From positions 1 through 47,396 of the forward strand of contig JAQBPR010000083.1 of the NCBI GenBank assembly GCA_028287395.1: a DNA stretch of 47,396 bases. The letters are read 5' to 3'. This document shows positions 17,293 through 24,530 of this stretch, one piece after another. A model generated the notes under the pieces. The model saw only the letters and a program-made list of their open reading frames with translations, had not been told where the DNA came from and did no database searches. Within the stretch, counting starts at the first letter, position 1; every line of letters starts with the position of its first letter. The position numbers were made by a program, and so were the translations under genes. The DNA comes from Bacilli bacterium (lineage in GTDB: Bacteria; Bacillota; Bacilli; Paenibacillales; NBRC-103111).

Positions 17293-18177
17293 CTATTTAA
17301 AGTAGTTCATTTCTGCTGGCAAGTTATACTTCTCCATCAACTTTTTATAAGTGCCGTCCGCAACCACTTTTTTCAACGCTGCTTCTACGGCTATTTTCAT
17401 TTCGGTATCACCCTTGCGGACCGCAATTCCAATCTGAGCAGCCGATTCCAGGGTCCCGGCGATCTCGAAGACACCTGGTTTCTGCTCCATCAGGTAGGCG
17501 GCTCCAGGGGATGAATCAATGAAGGCTTCAGCTCGACCTTGTTCAGTCGCTAGAATGGCGTCGTTGGCGGTCGGAAGCGCCAAAATATTGATTTCTGGCT
17601 TACCGGCTTTCTTCAACTTATCATTTTGTTCGCGCGTGTAAATTTCCTCAACGGCTCCTCTTGTGACAGCAACGGTCAAATTAGAAAGGTCATCCATACC
17701 TTTGACTCCTTTAGGATTGCCTTTTTTCACGACGATCGAGTTACCAAGTTTCATGTAGGGGATGAAGTCCACCTGTGCTGCCCGTTCAGGCTTGATATAC
17801 ATTGCAGAATTAATAATGTCGACCCGACTACCGTTTAACGCAGGAATCAACCCATCAAAGTTCATAGACTTAATCTGTACTTCCAGACCCATTTGCTTCG
17901 CGATGGCCTGTCCCAGTTCAATATCGAATCCTACGAACTTCTCATCCTTCATATACTCAAATGGAGCAAAGGTAGCAGCCGTGCCGTACGTGAATTTACC
18001 CTTCTCAACCATTGTGGGTGAAGGTGCAACTGCCACAGTCTGCTTCTCGGTCTGTGTATTCTGAGGCTGGATCGATGCTGAACTCTTAGCCCCAGTTCCA
18101 GAACATGCGCTCAGCACTACCAAAATAGTCGCCAGAATCCCACAACAAATCATATTTTTGCTTTTAAACATACTCAT
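17293..18177 (-). CDS. Amino-acid ABC transporter substrate-binding lipoprotein (SBP_bac_3)
   Basis: A 294-residue binding lipoprotein of the PAAT class. The signal peptide ends in the lipobox VLSAC (lipidated Cys about residue 25 from this start), then a Gln/Thr/Ser-rich linker, then the family start GKFTYGTAATFAPFEYMKDEKFVGFDIELGQ (split: FAPFEY and GFDIELGQAIAKQMG). The carboxylate-binding arginine is probably in AVTRGAVEE or KPERAAQVDF. ATG 18177 is chosen because AGGAG lies 9 bases upstream; a longer frame would begin at a TTG at 18186. It is the second gene of the operon, 15 bases after the regulator. The presence of an amino-acid type binding protein is the main clue that the operon handles an amino-acid-like substrate. 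Confidence 0.93.
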   Translation of the reverse strand: MSMFKSKNMICCGILATILVVLSACSGTGAKSSASIQPQNTQTEKQTVAVAPSPTMVEKGKFTYGTAATFAPFEYMKDEKFVGFDIELGQAIAKQMGLEVQIKSMNFDGLIPALNGSRVDIINSAMYIKPERAAQVDFIPYMKLGNSIVVKKGNPKGVKGMDDLSNLTVAVTRGAVEEIYTREQNDKLKKAGKPEINILALPTANDAILATEQGRAEAFIDSSPGAAYLMEQKPGVFEIAGTLESAAQIGIAVRKGDTEMKIAVEAALKKVVADGTYKKLMEKYNLPAEMNYFK

Positions 18178-18192
18178 AATAAACAACTCCTT

Positions 18193-18864
18193 CTAGTTTG
18201 TGTTTTTAATCTGCAAAACGCTCAGTACTACTCGTTGCGTCTTCCGATTGTGCTCAATTAAGTACTGGCTCGCTTCGTCTGCTCGGTGCTGACTCATGAG
18301 TTCAACCAACCTACGATGTTCATTAATGGAGCCACCAACCATCCCAGGCTCGTTTAAAAGGATGCGTCGGTATCGTTCACTTTGCTCCCACAACCTCTCA
18401 ATGATCTCCAGAAGAACAGAACGCTGGGCAAGTCTGTAAATATACATGTGAAATTCGCGGTTAGCGACCAAGATTCGTTCGAAATCGGATTTGGGATGAA
18501 GCGCTAAAGCTTCTTGCTCCTGTATCATCAGATTAAGGGCCGTTACGTCGTCAGGCAGTAGACGTTCGGTCGCCATCTGCACGGCCAAACCTTCCAAGTT
18601 GCAACGAACCAGGTAAATATTGTCCAGGTGTTCCTCTGTCAACCTACTAACCGTTGCGCCTCGGTGTGAGTGCATCACGACCAGATCCTGAGCCGTTAGT
18701 TTTTCAAGAGCACTGCGCACTGGCATTTTACTAAGGCCTAGTCGAGCAGCAATAGCGTCTTGGTCTATACGCTCGCCAGGAGCTAACTCCCCGGACATAA
18801 TCCATTGCTTGAGAATTTTGTATACATGCTCAGATGCGGTAACAGGGACTGCAAATTTCTCCAA
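18193..18864 (-). CDS. GntR-family transcriptional regulator, FadR/FCD subfamily
   Basis: A 223-residue regulator. The N-terminal winged helix-turn-helix (about 10-75) contains ERIDQDAIAARLGLSKMPVRSALEKL. The C-terminal all-helical FCD domain shows metal-binding histidine motifs: NREFHMYIY, INEHRRLVELM and LIEHNRKTQ. FCD regulators bind small carboxylates or amino-acid derivatives. The start is a TTG at 18864 with GGAGGTG 8 bases upstream and a stop codon in frame directly before it. It heads the operon it presumably controls. The three TGATCA-pair sites in the divergent region, one just downstream of its own promoter, are its likely operators, so it should repress both itself and the enolase-family gene until the inducer arrives. 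Confidence 0.93.
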   Translation of the reverse strand: MEKFAVPVTASEHVYKILKQWIMSGELAPGERIDQDAIAARLGLSKMPVRSALEKLTAQDLVVMHSHRGATVSRLTEEHLDNIYLVRCNLEGLAVQMATERLLPDDVTALNLMIQEQEALALHPKSDFERILVANREFHMYIYRLAQRSVLLEIIERLWEQSERYRRILLNEPGMVGGSINEHRRLVELMSQHRADEASQYLIEHNRKTQRVVLSVLQIKNTN

Positions 18865-18901
18865 CTACTCAACACCTCCTCCATATTTGAAACCAAACAT
18901 T

Positions 18902-18921
18902 TGATCAAATATCACTGATCA
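18902..18921. promoter_or_regulatory. Paired TGATCA operator O1
   Basis: Two TGATCA palindromes (18902-18907 and 18916-18921) with start-to-start spacing 14, linked by AATATCAC. The first is the core of a 12-bp perfect palindrome ATTTGATCAAAT. It lies immediately downstream of the minus-strand -10 element, in a position that would block transcription of the regulator operon. GntR is the obvious candidate binder. Confidence 0.7.
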
Positions 18922-18936
18922 ATGATTCTGGTTTTA

Positions 18937-18965
18937 ATACTAGTACAAACTCATATTGATGTCAA
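18937..18965 (-). promoter_or_regulatory. Sigma-A type promoter of the GntR operon
   Basis: On the minus strand a perfect -35 TTGACA (18965-18960), a 17-base spacer and -10 TAGTAT (18942-18937). It points into the GntR gene about 70 bases away and overlaps nothing else; operator O1 follows it. Confidence 0.65.
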
Positions 18966-19079
18966 CAATAATGTCATATGATGTTGTATTAAATATCATA
19001 TTAAACGATTTATATATTTTTTTGTCTAAACGGGGTTGATTATGTCACATTTAAACCGTTATACTAAACAGTATGACCC

Positions 19080-19099
19080 TGATCAAATATCTTTGATCA
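19080..19099. promoter_or_regulatory. Paired TGATCA operator O2
   Basis: TGATCA at 19080-19085 and 19094-19099, start-to-start spacing 14, linked by AATATCTT. The left 12 bases are identical to those of O1. It lies in the middle of the divergent region, between the two promoters, where it could help looping or add cooperativity. Confidence 0.65.
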
Positions 19100-19140
19100 A
19101 ATCAATGTAATATTATATTACACTTTATGTAACTATTTTT

Positions 19141-19170
19141 TTGACGAAAATAGACACAGTCTCTTTTTAT
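19141..19170 (+). promoter_or_regulatory. Promoter of the enolase-family gene
   Basis: -35 TTGACG (19141-19146) and a weak -10 TTTTAT (19165-19170), spacing 18. It is followed directly by operator O3 and lies about 57 bases before the ATG at 19227. Confidence 0.5.
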
Positions 19171-19176
19171 TCACAC

Positions 19177-19197
19177 TGATCAATTATCAAATGATCA
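19177..19197. promoter_or_regulatory. Paired TGATCA operator O3
   Basis: TGATCA at 19177-19182 and 19192-19197, start-to-start spacing 15 (one base longer than O1 and O2), linked by ATTATCAAA-type sequence that keeps the TATC core. It lies just after the plus-strand -10 and before the ribosome site of the enolase-family gene, a typical repressor position. Confidence 0.65.
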
Positions 19198-19226
19198 AAC
19201 TATTATTTATTATTAAGGGGTGTATC

Positions 19227-20363
19227 ATGATTATTTCACAAATCGATGTGTTCAGAAAAGATCTTCCCCTTTATCCTCCTTTCACCCATTCTTCCTCAGG
19301 AACTATCACCCATCTGAAAGAAGTCTACCTACGGATTACCACTGAATCCGGAGCCAGCGGGTGGAGCGAAGTACGCGGCAACTGCGAATACGTAACCGGG
19401 GACACACCCGAACGGATCGTCGCTGTACTCAAACATTCGTTTGGACCGGCGTTACTTGGGATGCCGGCCATGAATCGAAATGTGGTAAACACCCACCTAG
19501 ATAGGCTGATCACGGGTAATAGCGCAGCTCGGGCGGCTGTCGACATCGCCTTACTCGATTTGGCGGGAAAGGTGCTGAAAATCCCTACGTCGGAGCTCTT
19601 AGGGGGGCGGGTACGAACCGCAATCCCCAGTGATGCCACAATTGCCTTTGGAACTCCATCAGATGCAGAAGAAGAGGCTACTCGTTACTTGAATGACGGC
19701 TTCCGAACCATCAAGTTGAGGGTAGGTTTAGACAGGGCCAACGACTTAGAACGGGTGCGACGGGTCAGATTAGCCATAGATTCTGCGGGGTTGACTAGTA
19801 AAGTCCTGTTGTGCATTGATGCAAACCAGGGCTGGACTCCTAAGCAAGCGGTCATACGCATGAGAGAACTAGAGTCTCTAGGCGTTGAGTGGGTGGAACA
19901 GCCCGTACACGCGGACGACTTTGCTGGCCTGAAGCAGGTCAGGCAGCAGACCAAGGCCTCCGTAGTGGCCGACGAGAGCTGTCATACTCCTGCAGATGTA
20001 GCCCGGATTTCAGCCGAGGGTGTGGCAGATATCGTCCATTTTAAGCTGGTGAAGGCCGGATCGATCGATAACCTTCTGCGGATGATGGCTGTAGCCGAAT
20101 CCTTTCGCCTTCCCTATATGCTAGGACAGATGGATGAGGGCCGACTTGCAACCGCTGCTCTGGTCCAGATTGCAGCAGCATCGCGCGCCTGTCATTTCGA
20201 GGTCTGGGGTTTTCAGCGTGTCCGTCCCGAAGACGACCCTACCACTGGGCTCACAGTTTCGAACGGAGCTGTACTCGTACCCGACGGGTTCGGTCTGGGT
20301 GTTTCGATTAATGAATCCGCTCTAGATCTAGTTGCTAGCGTGGCGCTCTCTGGGCTGCGTTAA
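19227..20363 (+). CDS. Enolase-superfamily protein (mandelate racemase / muconate lactonising group)
   Basis: A 378-residue enolase-superfamily enzyme with an N-terminal capping domain (1-125) and a TIM barrel. The three metal ligands are D198 (LCIDANQGW), E224 (EWVEQPV) and D249 (VVADES). The first catalytic motif, usually KxK, reads K163-L-R165; the opposite base K273 (HFKLVKAGS) is kept. Near the end QMDEGR carries E304. Members racemise, epimerise, dehydrate or cycloisomerise carboxylate substrates by taking the alpha proton. With Arg in place of the second Lys, one-base chemistry such as dehydration or cycloisomerisation is likelier than racemisation. ATG 19227, 6 bases after AAGGGG, is preferred over 19191, which falls in operator O3. 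It is divergent from the GntR operon and shares its operators, so it should act in the same pathway. Confidence 0.92.
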   Translation: MIISQIDVFRKDLPLYPPFTHSSSGTITHLKEVYLRITTESGASGWSEVRGNCEYVTGDTPERIVAVLKHSFGPALLGMPAMNRNVVNTHLDRLITGNSAARAAVDIALLDLAGKVLKIPTSELLGGRVRTAIPSDATIAFGTPSDAEEEATRYLNDGFRTIKLRVGLDRANDLERVRRVRLAIDSAGLTSKVLLCIDANQGWTPKQAVIRMRELESLGVEWVEQPVHADDFAGLKQVRQQTKASVVADESCHTPADVARISAEGVADIVHFKLVKAGSIDNLLRMMAVAESFRLPYMLGQMDEGRLATAALVQIAAASRACHFEVWGFQRVRPEDDPTTGLTVSNGAVLVPDGFGLGVSINESALDLVASVALSGLR

Positions 20364-20396
20364 AATTTAGTCAAAAGCTGGGGCAACTGTTTGTAT

Positions 20397-20411
20397 TGAC
20401 TTAGTCAGTCA
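20397..20411. promoter_or_regulatory. Short palindrome TGACTTAGTCA between enolase gene and terminator
   Basis: An 11-bp palindrome (20397-20407) followed by another GTCA, resembling operators of TetR-family regulators (TGACT/AGTCA arms). No TetR gene or promoter-driven gene is present nearby; it may be a relic of deleted DNA. Tentative. Confidence 0.25.
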
Positions 20412-20456
20412 TTGTTAGAATAGGGTAATTCATAATCTGTAAACTGCAAAAAAAAT

Positions 20457-20496
20457 AACCCCCGACACCTTATCTTTCGAATTGTCGGGGGTTTTC
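20457..20496. terminator. Bidirectional rho-independent terminator
   Basis: AACCCCCGAC (20457-20466) pairs perfectly with GTCGGGGGTT (20484-20493), 10-bp stem. T-runs exist on both sides: TTTT on plus after the stem, and TATTTTTTTT on minus. It ends the enolase-family gene from the left and the inositol-monophosphatase relic from the right. Confidence 0.9.
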
Positions 20497-20499
20497 AAA

Positions 20500-21216
20500 T
20501 TATCCTAAACCTTGATTTACCATCTTTAATAAATAATCTTTATTTTCAGGATGGCATGCTATTAGATATGGCTCCGAACTCATTCCAATAAAAGGATTTC
20601 CTTGAAAATCAACAACAATACCACCTGCTTCTTTTACCATTAACATCCCTGAGTACAAATCATCGCCCTCCGAGTTAAAAAGTACTATCCCATCTATATC
20701 GCCTTTAGCAAGCATACACCACTGTAGGGTAGGTGCCCACAATCTCATCATTCTCTTGAAATTCAAATCTAAATATTGGCGTAACTTAACAGCACTCTCA
20801 TTATTCTGAACTTTATGCCCTTGAATCCACCCAATATTTCCTTTTTTCATATCAAACTTTTTCTTAACTTGTAATACTTTATCGTTACAGTATGATCCTT
20901 CACCTCTACTAGACACGAATAGACGATTTGTCATTGGTTCGAATACTACCCCTAAAACTGGCTCACGTTTGTACATTAATGTAATTGAAATAGAAAATAC
21001 TGGTAAACCTATCGCGAAGTTATTTGTTCCATCAAGGGGATCAACAAGCCAAAGCCAATCACTATCTATTCCGTTATCTCCTGCTTCCTCGCTATGTACT
21101 TGATGTAAAGGAAATATACTTTGAATTTTTTCTAGTATTATTTTTTCAGATAAATAATCTACTTCTGTAACAATATCTCCAAAAATATCTTTTTCTTGCT
21201 TATGGCGTAAAGCGAA
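20500..21216 (-). pseudogene. Inositol-monophosphatase family gene, 5'-truncated
   Basis: The frame from 21216 to 20500 reads as an inositol-monophosphatase family protein of 238 residues: DIVTEVDYLSEK, then the metal motif WLVDPLDGTNNFAIG, and the C-terminal YSGMLMVKEAGGIVVD with the last metal-binding region (EGDDLYSG, not the common aspartate-rich WDxAAG). The family is about 260-275 residues, so roughly the first 30 are missing. No start codon lies upstream of the metal motif: the frame runs straight back into the TAG stop of the neighbouring winged-helix gene, with which it is in phase. The first ATG (20976) would omit the catalytic motif. Most likely a deletion fused the end of one gene to the middle of this one. 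The product is probably not made or inactive. Confidence 0.75.
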
Positions 21217-22314
21217 CTACTGGCCGACCATCGCCGCCCTGGATAATGGCAACCCGATAAATTCGCTATAACGATGTGCCGCCTCAATAACACTCTCTTC
21301 CTGATCACCAAGCGGTGCAAAAGGGCTAAATGTTATGTCCACACCGTTTTTCTTGATCGTTCGTTTCCAGGTGCCCACAACTTGACCATCGATGACGATG
21401 ATCGGCAGGAAAATACCGTTATTGCCCGGAACAACCAGCGGTGCATGTTCTGATGCCAGCACGGCACTCCGATCTTTATAGCCGAGTAAATATTCATCAA
21501 ATCCGGGAAGTAGATATACCGCAGGCTTTTCATACGTTGGCTCACTTGGGGTATCTTTGGACATCCAGTGTTCATGATCGTTTATCTTTTCTCTTCGGAG
21601 ACCTGGTTGTGCAGCCTGAATTCCCCGTCTGGCATCCGTAATCGTTATTCCTGCCCACCAAGCGAAGTCATGGATCGTTGCTGGCCCATGCCCTGTAAAA
21701 TAACGAGCGGCGAGCTCAGCAAGTGATTCTTCCGTGGATAATTCCCTGGAATTAAGCACCCACTCGTCTAACAATACAACCGTTTGCTTCTTGTCTTCCA
21801 TCGGACCCAAACAAATCAGACCCGTCTGTGCAATGTGCCAAAGAATATGATAACCGCGCTGATTCTTGGTACTAATGCTTGCATCCTCCAGCAATTTCAT
21901 CACGTCTGGACGGGATAACCGCTTGTTCCCATGCAGCGTGTCATAAATAATCTGCTTGCAGCGCTCTATGATTTCGAGGTCAAGCTCCAACTGCTCCATT
22001 CTTCGCTTGCTCTGAGCCAAAGTGCGCGGAGCCGAAAGCTTCAGCATCCACTTCGTATCCTCCGCCGGTACAAAATGAAGCGTACCCCTCATGGGCCAGG
22101 TTAGAACGATCTTTTTATCGGCAATAGCTTGCTTTATATCCACTGCGGTCGCAGATTGCGTGCGCAAACCAATCGCCCATAAGGACTGCATATAGTCCTG
22201 TGCCTGTAGAGCGCCTAGCCTTTTCACGACCTGTTCGGGCTTTTCAAATTTCGTTCCGGCAATGTGTTGATTAAACAGACGTTGAAAGATAAGACTGCGA
22301 TGGTTTAGTTTCAT
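21217..22314 (-). CDS. Winged-helix DNA-binding domain protein, AlkZ/YcaQ-like (HTH_42 family)
   Basis: A 365-residue protein of the HTH_42 family, whose studied members AlkZ and YcaQ (AlkX) are DNA glycosylases that unhook bulky or crosslinked bases. The QxQ motif of the AlkZ branch is visible as LGALQAQDYMQSLWAIG near residue 34-50, followed by LTWPMRGTLHFV (about 73-84), typical of the family. The C-terminal half carries YLLPGFDEYLLGYKDRS and a VVGTWKR strand, also family signatures. ATG 22314 follows GAGGAG by 8 bases. The stop abuts in frame the truncated inositol-monophosphatase relic. A role in repair of alkylated or antibiotic-damaged DNA is plausible, as such genes often accompany genotoxin producers, but none is seen here. 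Confidence 0.82.
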   Translation of the reverse strand: MKLNHRSLIFQRLFNQHIAGTKFEKPEQVVKRLGALQAQDYMQSLWAIGLRTQSATAVDIKQAIADKKIVLTWPMRGTLHFVPAEDTKWMLKLSAPRTLAQSKRRMEQLELDLEIIERCKQIIYDTLHGNKRLSRPDVMKLLEDASISTKNQRGYHILWHIAQTGLICLGPMEDKKQTVVLLDEWVLNSRELSTEESLAELAARYFTGHGPATIHDFAWWAGITITDARRGIQAAQPGLRREKINDHEHWMSKDTPSEPTYEKPAVYLLPGFDEYLLGYKDRSAVLASEHAPLVVPGNNGIFLPIIVIDGQVVGTWKRTIKKNGVDITFSPFAPLGDQEESVIEAAHRYSEFIGLPLSRAAMVGQ

Positions 22315-22350
22315 AGGTTACACTCCTCTGCTGAATCGCCAGTTTCTATC

Positions 22351-23025
22351 TCAGCGGTTGGCTTTCTCTACATGTTCAGCCCTTAATACGGGGTCAGTAA
22401 TGTTGGCCTCCTGAATGATTCGATATAGATTTGCCAAATCGGTATCTTGTAATATTGGTCGCTCCGATGCAGCTTTCATTCGCAATATTTTTCTACCAAT
22501 GAATTCTGACAATTCTACGTCATAAATAACGAGTTGGTTTGATTCTATTTTTCTCAAATTTGGGTCTATGCTGAATCTGCATCGCATTGTAAAAGAGATC
22601 ATCGAAACGAATCTCAATTCAGGATACCCCTTGATCGTGAATTCCAGTGCTTTGATATGTCCGTAATTTTGCTTTAGTGGATTGTACATTTTGAATCGAT
22701 TGCTTACTGTCCAGTATGAGTCGTCCTTGAGACCTTTAATTTCTCCGCTATAATTCTTTGTTTCAATAACGAACAAGCCGTAGGGAGAAAGGACGATGTG
22801 ATCAATTTGAGAGAAACCTGACCGAGATTTCGGATTTCGAATCATAATATCACTTAAATATTTACAATCTTTTGGAAGTTGATCAAGTTGGATGTTTATT
22901 TTATACTCGCCCAATTCACCGATCCGTGGTGATTCCACTTTTTTACGTTGCTTGGATGATCTTGAGGGTTTGGACGTGGGGGCAACCAAGGTTCTTTTAA
23001 ACATCGCAAGTATATTTTTGAACAT
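22351..23025 (-). CDS. NERD domain (nuclease-related) protein
   Basis: A 224-residue protein with a central NERD domain (about 35-150), a PD-(D/E)xK-like fold. Visible signatures are GEYKINIQLDQLP, SQIDHIVLSPYGLFVIETKNYSGEIKG (the D of QIDH, then E-T-K are the putative catalytic residues), the WTVSNRFKMYNPLKQN segment and the GHIKALE helix. The N-terminus is basic (KRTLVAPTSKPSRSSKQRKK). The function of stand-alone NERD proteins is unsettled; nuclease activity is assumed. ATG 23025 follows GGAGG by 6 bases. It lies with a glycosylase-like, a Fic and an HNH gene in an accessory stretch. Confidence 0.88.
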   Translation of the reverse strand: MFKNILAMFKRTLVAPTSKPSRSSKQRKKVESPRIGELGEYKINIQLDQLPKDCKYLSDIMIRNPKSRSGFSQIDHIVLSPYGLFVIETKNYSGEIKGLKDDSYWTVSNRFKMYNPLKQNYGHIKALEFTIKGYPELRFVSMISFTMRCRFSIDPNLRKIESNQLVIYDVELSEFIGRKILRMKAASERPILQDTDLANLYRIIQEANITDPVLRAEHVEKANR

Positions 23026-23243
23026 CGTTAGCCTCCAATAAATTACCTTTCTTTGCTGGATAAGTGAAAGTTAAACTGCAAGTTGATTAAAAAAACAACT
23101 TACGAACTCCTTCGTGCAGAGTTACCATACACGCACTCGAACAATTGAAAGGAATGCTCTGTGATCAATTTTTGACGGATTGGTTAAAAGAAAGTTTGTG
23201 ATCGCAATGAGTTATGAAGCAAGTTAAAGCTTCAACATTTGCC

Positions 23244-24323
23244 CTATTTTATTAAACCTGCCTCTTGCACTACATCAAATAAACGTTGATTCATATAAAT
23301 TTTTTCTTTGCCTATTTTATGTGAGGTTAGAAAACCAGCTTCTTCAAGTGACATCAAATATCCAGATGCGGTCTTTCTCGAAACATGTAGGCCCTCTTCA
23401 ATGTAGGAAATTTTAGTATAGAATTCGAAGAACAACAGATCCACCAAATCTTTAGAATAAATTTTCGGTGTGGCCAATCTTATATCGTCTGCTGTCTGTT
23501 CAATAATCTTATTTATCCTTTTCACAAGAATCAATGTTTCTTCTGCTGTTTGCTCCACCCCGTCCAGTATAAAGAGTATCCATTCTTCCCAGTTCCCTTC
23601 TGTGCGTACCTCCTGTAGAAGTCTATAATAGGCTGTCTTGTTTCGGATGAAGTACTTACTGAGATACAAGATAGGACTGTCCAGAAGTTCCTTTAGGACG
23701 AGATACAATACGTTAATAATTCTTCCCGACCTACCGTTACCATCGTAGAAAGGATGTATAGATTCAAACTGAAAATGAACAACAGCTAATTTAACAAGCA
23801 AATCTACTTGGTCATAATCATCATTGATATACTTTTCAAGATTAGCCATAAGGGAACGAATCTCTTGCTCCCCGCTCGGTGGAGTATAGATTACTTCTCC
23901 AGTAGTTTCATTTCTTAATACCGTACCTGTTAGCTTTCTTATTCCTGCACGGTTCTCTTCAATGAACTGTTGGATTTCAATAATCATATTGGTAGTCAGA
24001 AGTTGATTCTCCTTAACCATTGTATAACCATTCCAAAGCGCAGTCCTATAATTCATAACTTCTTTGGCCGCAGGATTATTGTAATTCGGATGTGACATCA
24101 CTTTAAATAGTTCATCATGAGTGGTAATAATATTCTCTATTTCCGAACTGTCTTTCGCCTCATTAACTGTTATAGCGTTAATTAAAACGTTCTTATTCGG
24201 CATAGTATCTGCATATCCTTTAAGTTCAGCTAAAGCTCTATGGGATCTGGTCAGTTGCCTTAATACTTTTTTCTTCTCAAGATCAAATTCAGGCGGCAAT
24301 AGTTTTACTGTTTCTTGCTTCAT
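23244..24323 (-). CDS. Fic family protein (class II) with C-terminal winged helix
   Basis: A 359-residue Fic protein. The active-site motif HPFYDGNGRSGR (190-201) is complete, so nucleotidyl (usually AMP) transfer to a hydroxyl side chain of a target protein is expected. The N-terminal inhibitory motif (S/T)xxxE(G/N) is present as SSEIEN (59-64), which makes it a class II, self-inhibited Fic that needs no separate antitoxin. A C-terminal winged helix (about 290-355, with SYIEEGLHVSRKTASGYL) suggests DNA binding, maybe autoregulation. The longest frame begins at 24464, but ATG 24323 is chosen for GGAAGGAG 9 bases upstream and because the promoter lies inside the longer frame. The target is unknown. 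Confidence 0.92.
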   Translation of the reverse strand: MKQETVKLLPPEFDLEKKKVLRQLTRSHRALAELKGYADTMPNKNVLINAITVNEAKDSSEIENIITTHDELFKVMSHPNYNNPAAKEVMNYRTALWNGYTMVKENQLLTTNMIIEIQQFIEENRAGIRKLTGTVLRNETTGEVIYTPPSGEQEIRSLMANLEKYINDDYDQVDLLVKLAVVHFQFESIHPFYDGNGRSGRIINVLYLVLKELLDSPILYLSKYFIRNKTAYYRLLQEVRTEGNWEEWILFILDGVEQTAEETLILVKRINKIIEQTADDIRLATPKIYSKDLVDLLFFEFYTKISYIEEGLHVSRKTASGYLMSLEEAGFLTSHKIGKEKIYMNQRLFDVVQEAGLIK

Positions 24324-24350
24324 TGGGATTACGCTCCTTCCTTTGCCTAT

Positions 24351-24379
24351 ATTATATGCGTAAATCTTTCCTATATCAA
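24351..24379 (-). promoter_or_regulatory. Sigma-A promoter of the fic gene
   Basis: Minus strand: -35 TTGATA (24379-24374), a spacer of exactly 17, and a consensus -10 TATAAT (24356-24351). The start of transcription should be near 24344, about 20 bases before the ATG. The repeat block at 24384-24444 lies directly upstream of the -35. Confidence 0.8.
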
Positions 24380-24383
24380 GAGT

Positions 24384-24444
24384 ACGTGAGTAAAAAATAG
24401 AACAAATTACCCACGTATTAAGAACGCGAGTAATTTGTTCTATT
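24384..24444. repeat. Inverted repeat and triple ACGYGRGTAA motif upstream of the fic promoter
   Basis: A perfect 15-bp inverted repeat (AATAGAACAAATTAC at 24396-24410; its complement at 24430-24444) with a 19-base centre. A 10-bp motif occurs three times: ACGTGAGTAA (24384-24393), ACGTGGGTAA on minus (24416-24407) and ACGCGAGTAA (24424-24433). The block directly precedes the -35 of the fic promoter, so it is a candidate operator, perhaps for the Fic winged helix. Confidence 0.65.
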
Positions 24445-24530
24445 GGTGAAATGGATATATTCAATAGCTATCATTTAAAGGAACTTTACTTTTGATCGAT
24501 AATATTGTCGTTATATTTTTCACTTATAGT

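Larger units (their letters stand above)
18865..19226. promoter_or_regulatory. Divergent control region between GntR operon and enolase-family gene
   Basis: An AT-rich 362-bp gap with no gene. It contains a minus-strand promoter (18937-18965), a plus-strand promoter (19141-19170) and three copies of a paired TGATCA element (18902-18921, 19080-19099, 19177-19197), listed separately. The rest shows ATATTAAA-like runs but nothing else recognised. Confidence 0.8.

Noticed and set aside
23244-24323. Fic toxin-antitoxin pair
   Set aside because: No small antitoxin gene adjoins it, and the inhibitory SxxxEN motif is within the Fic protein itself.
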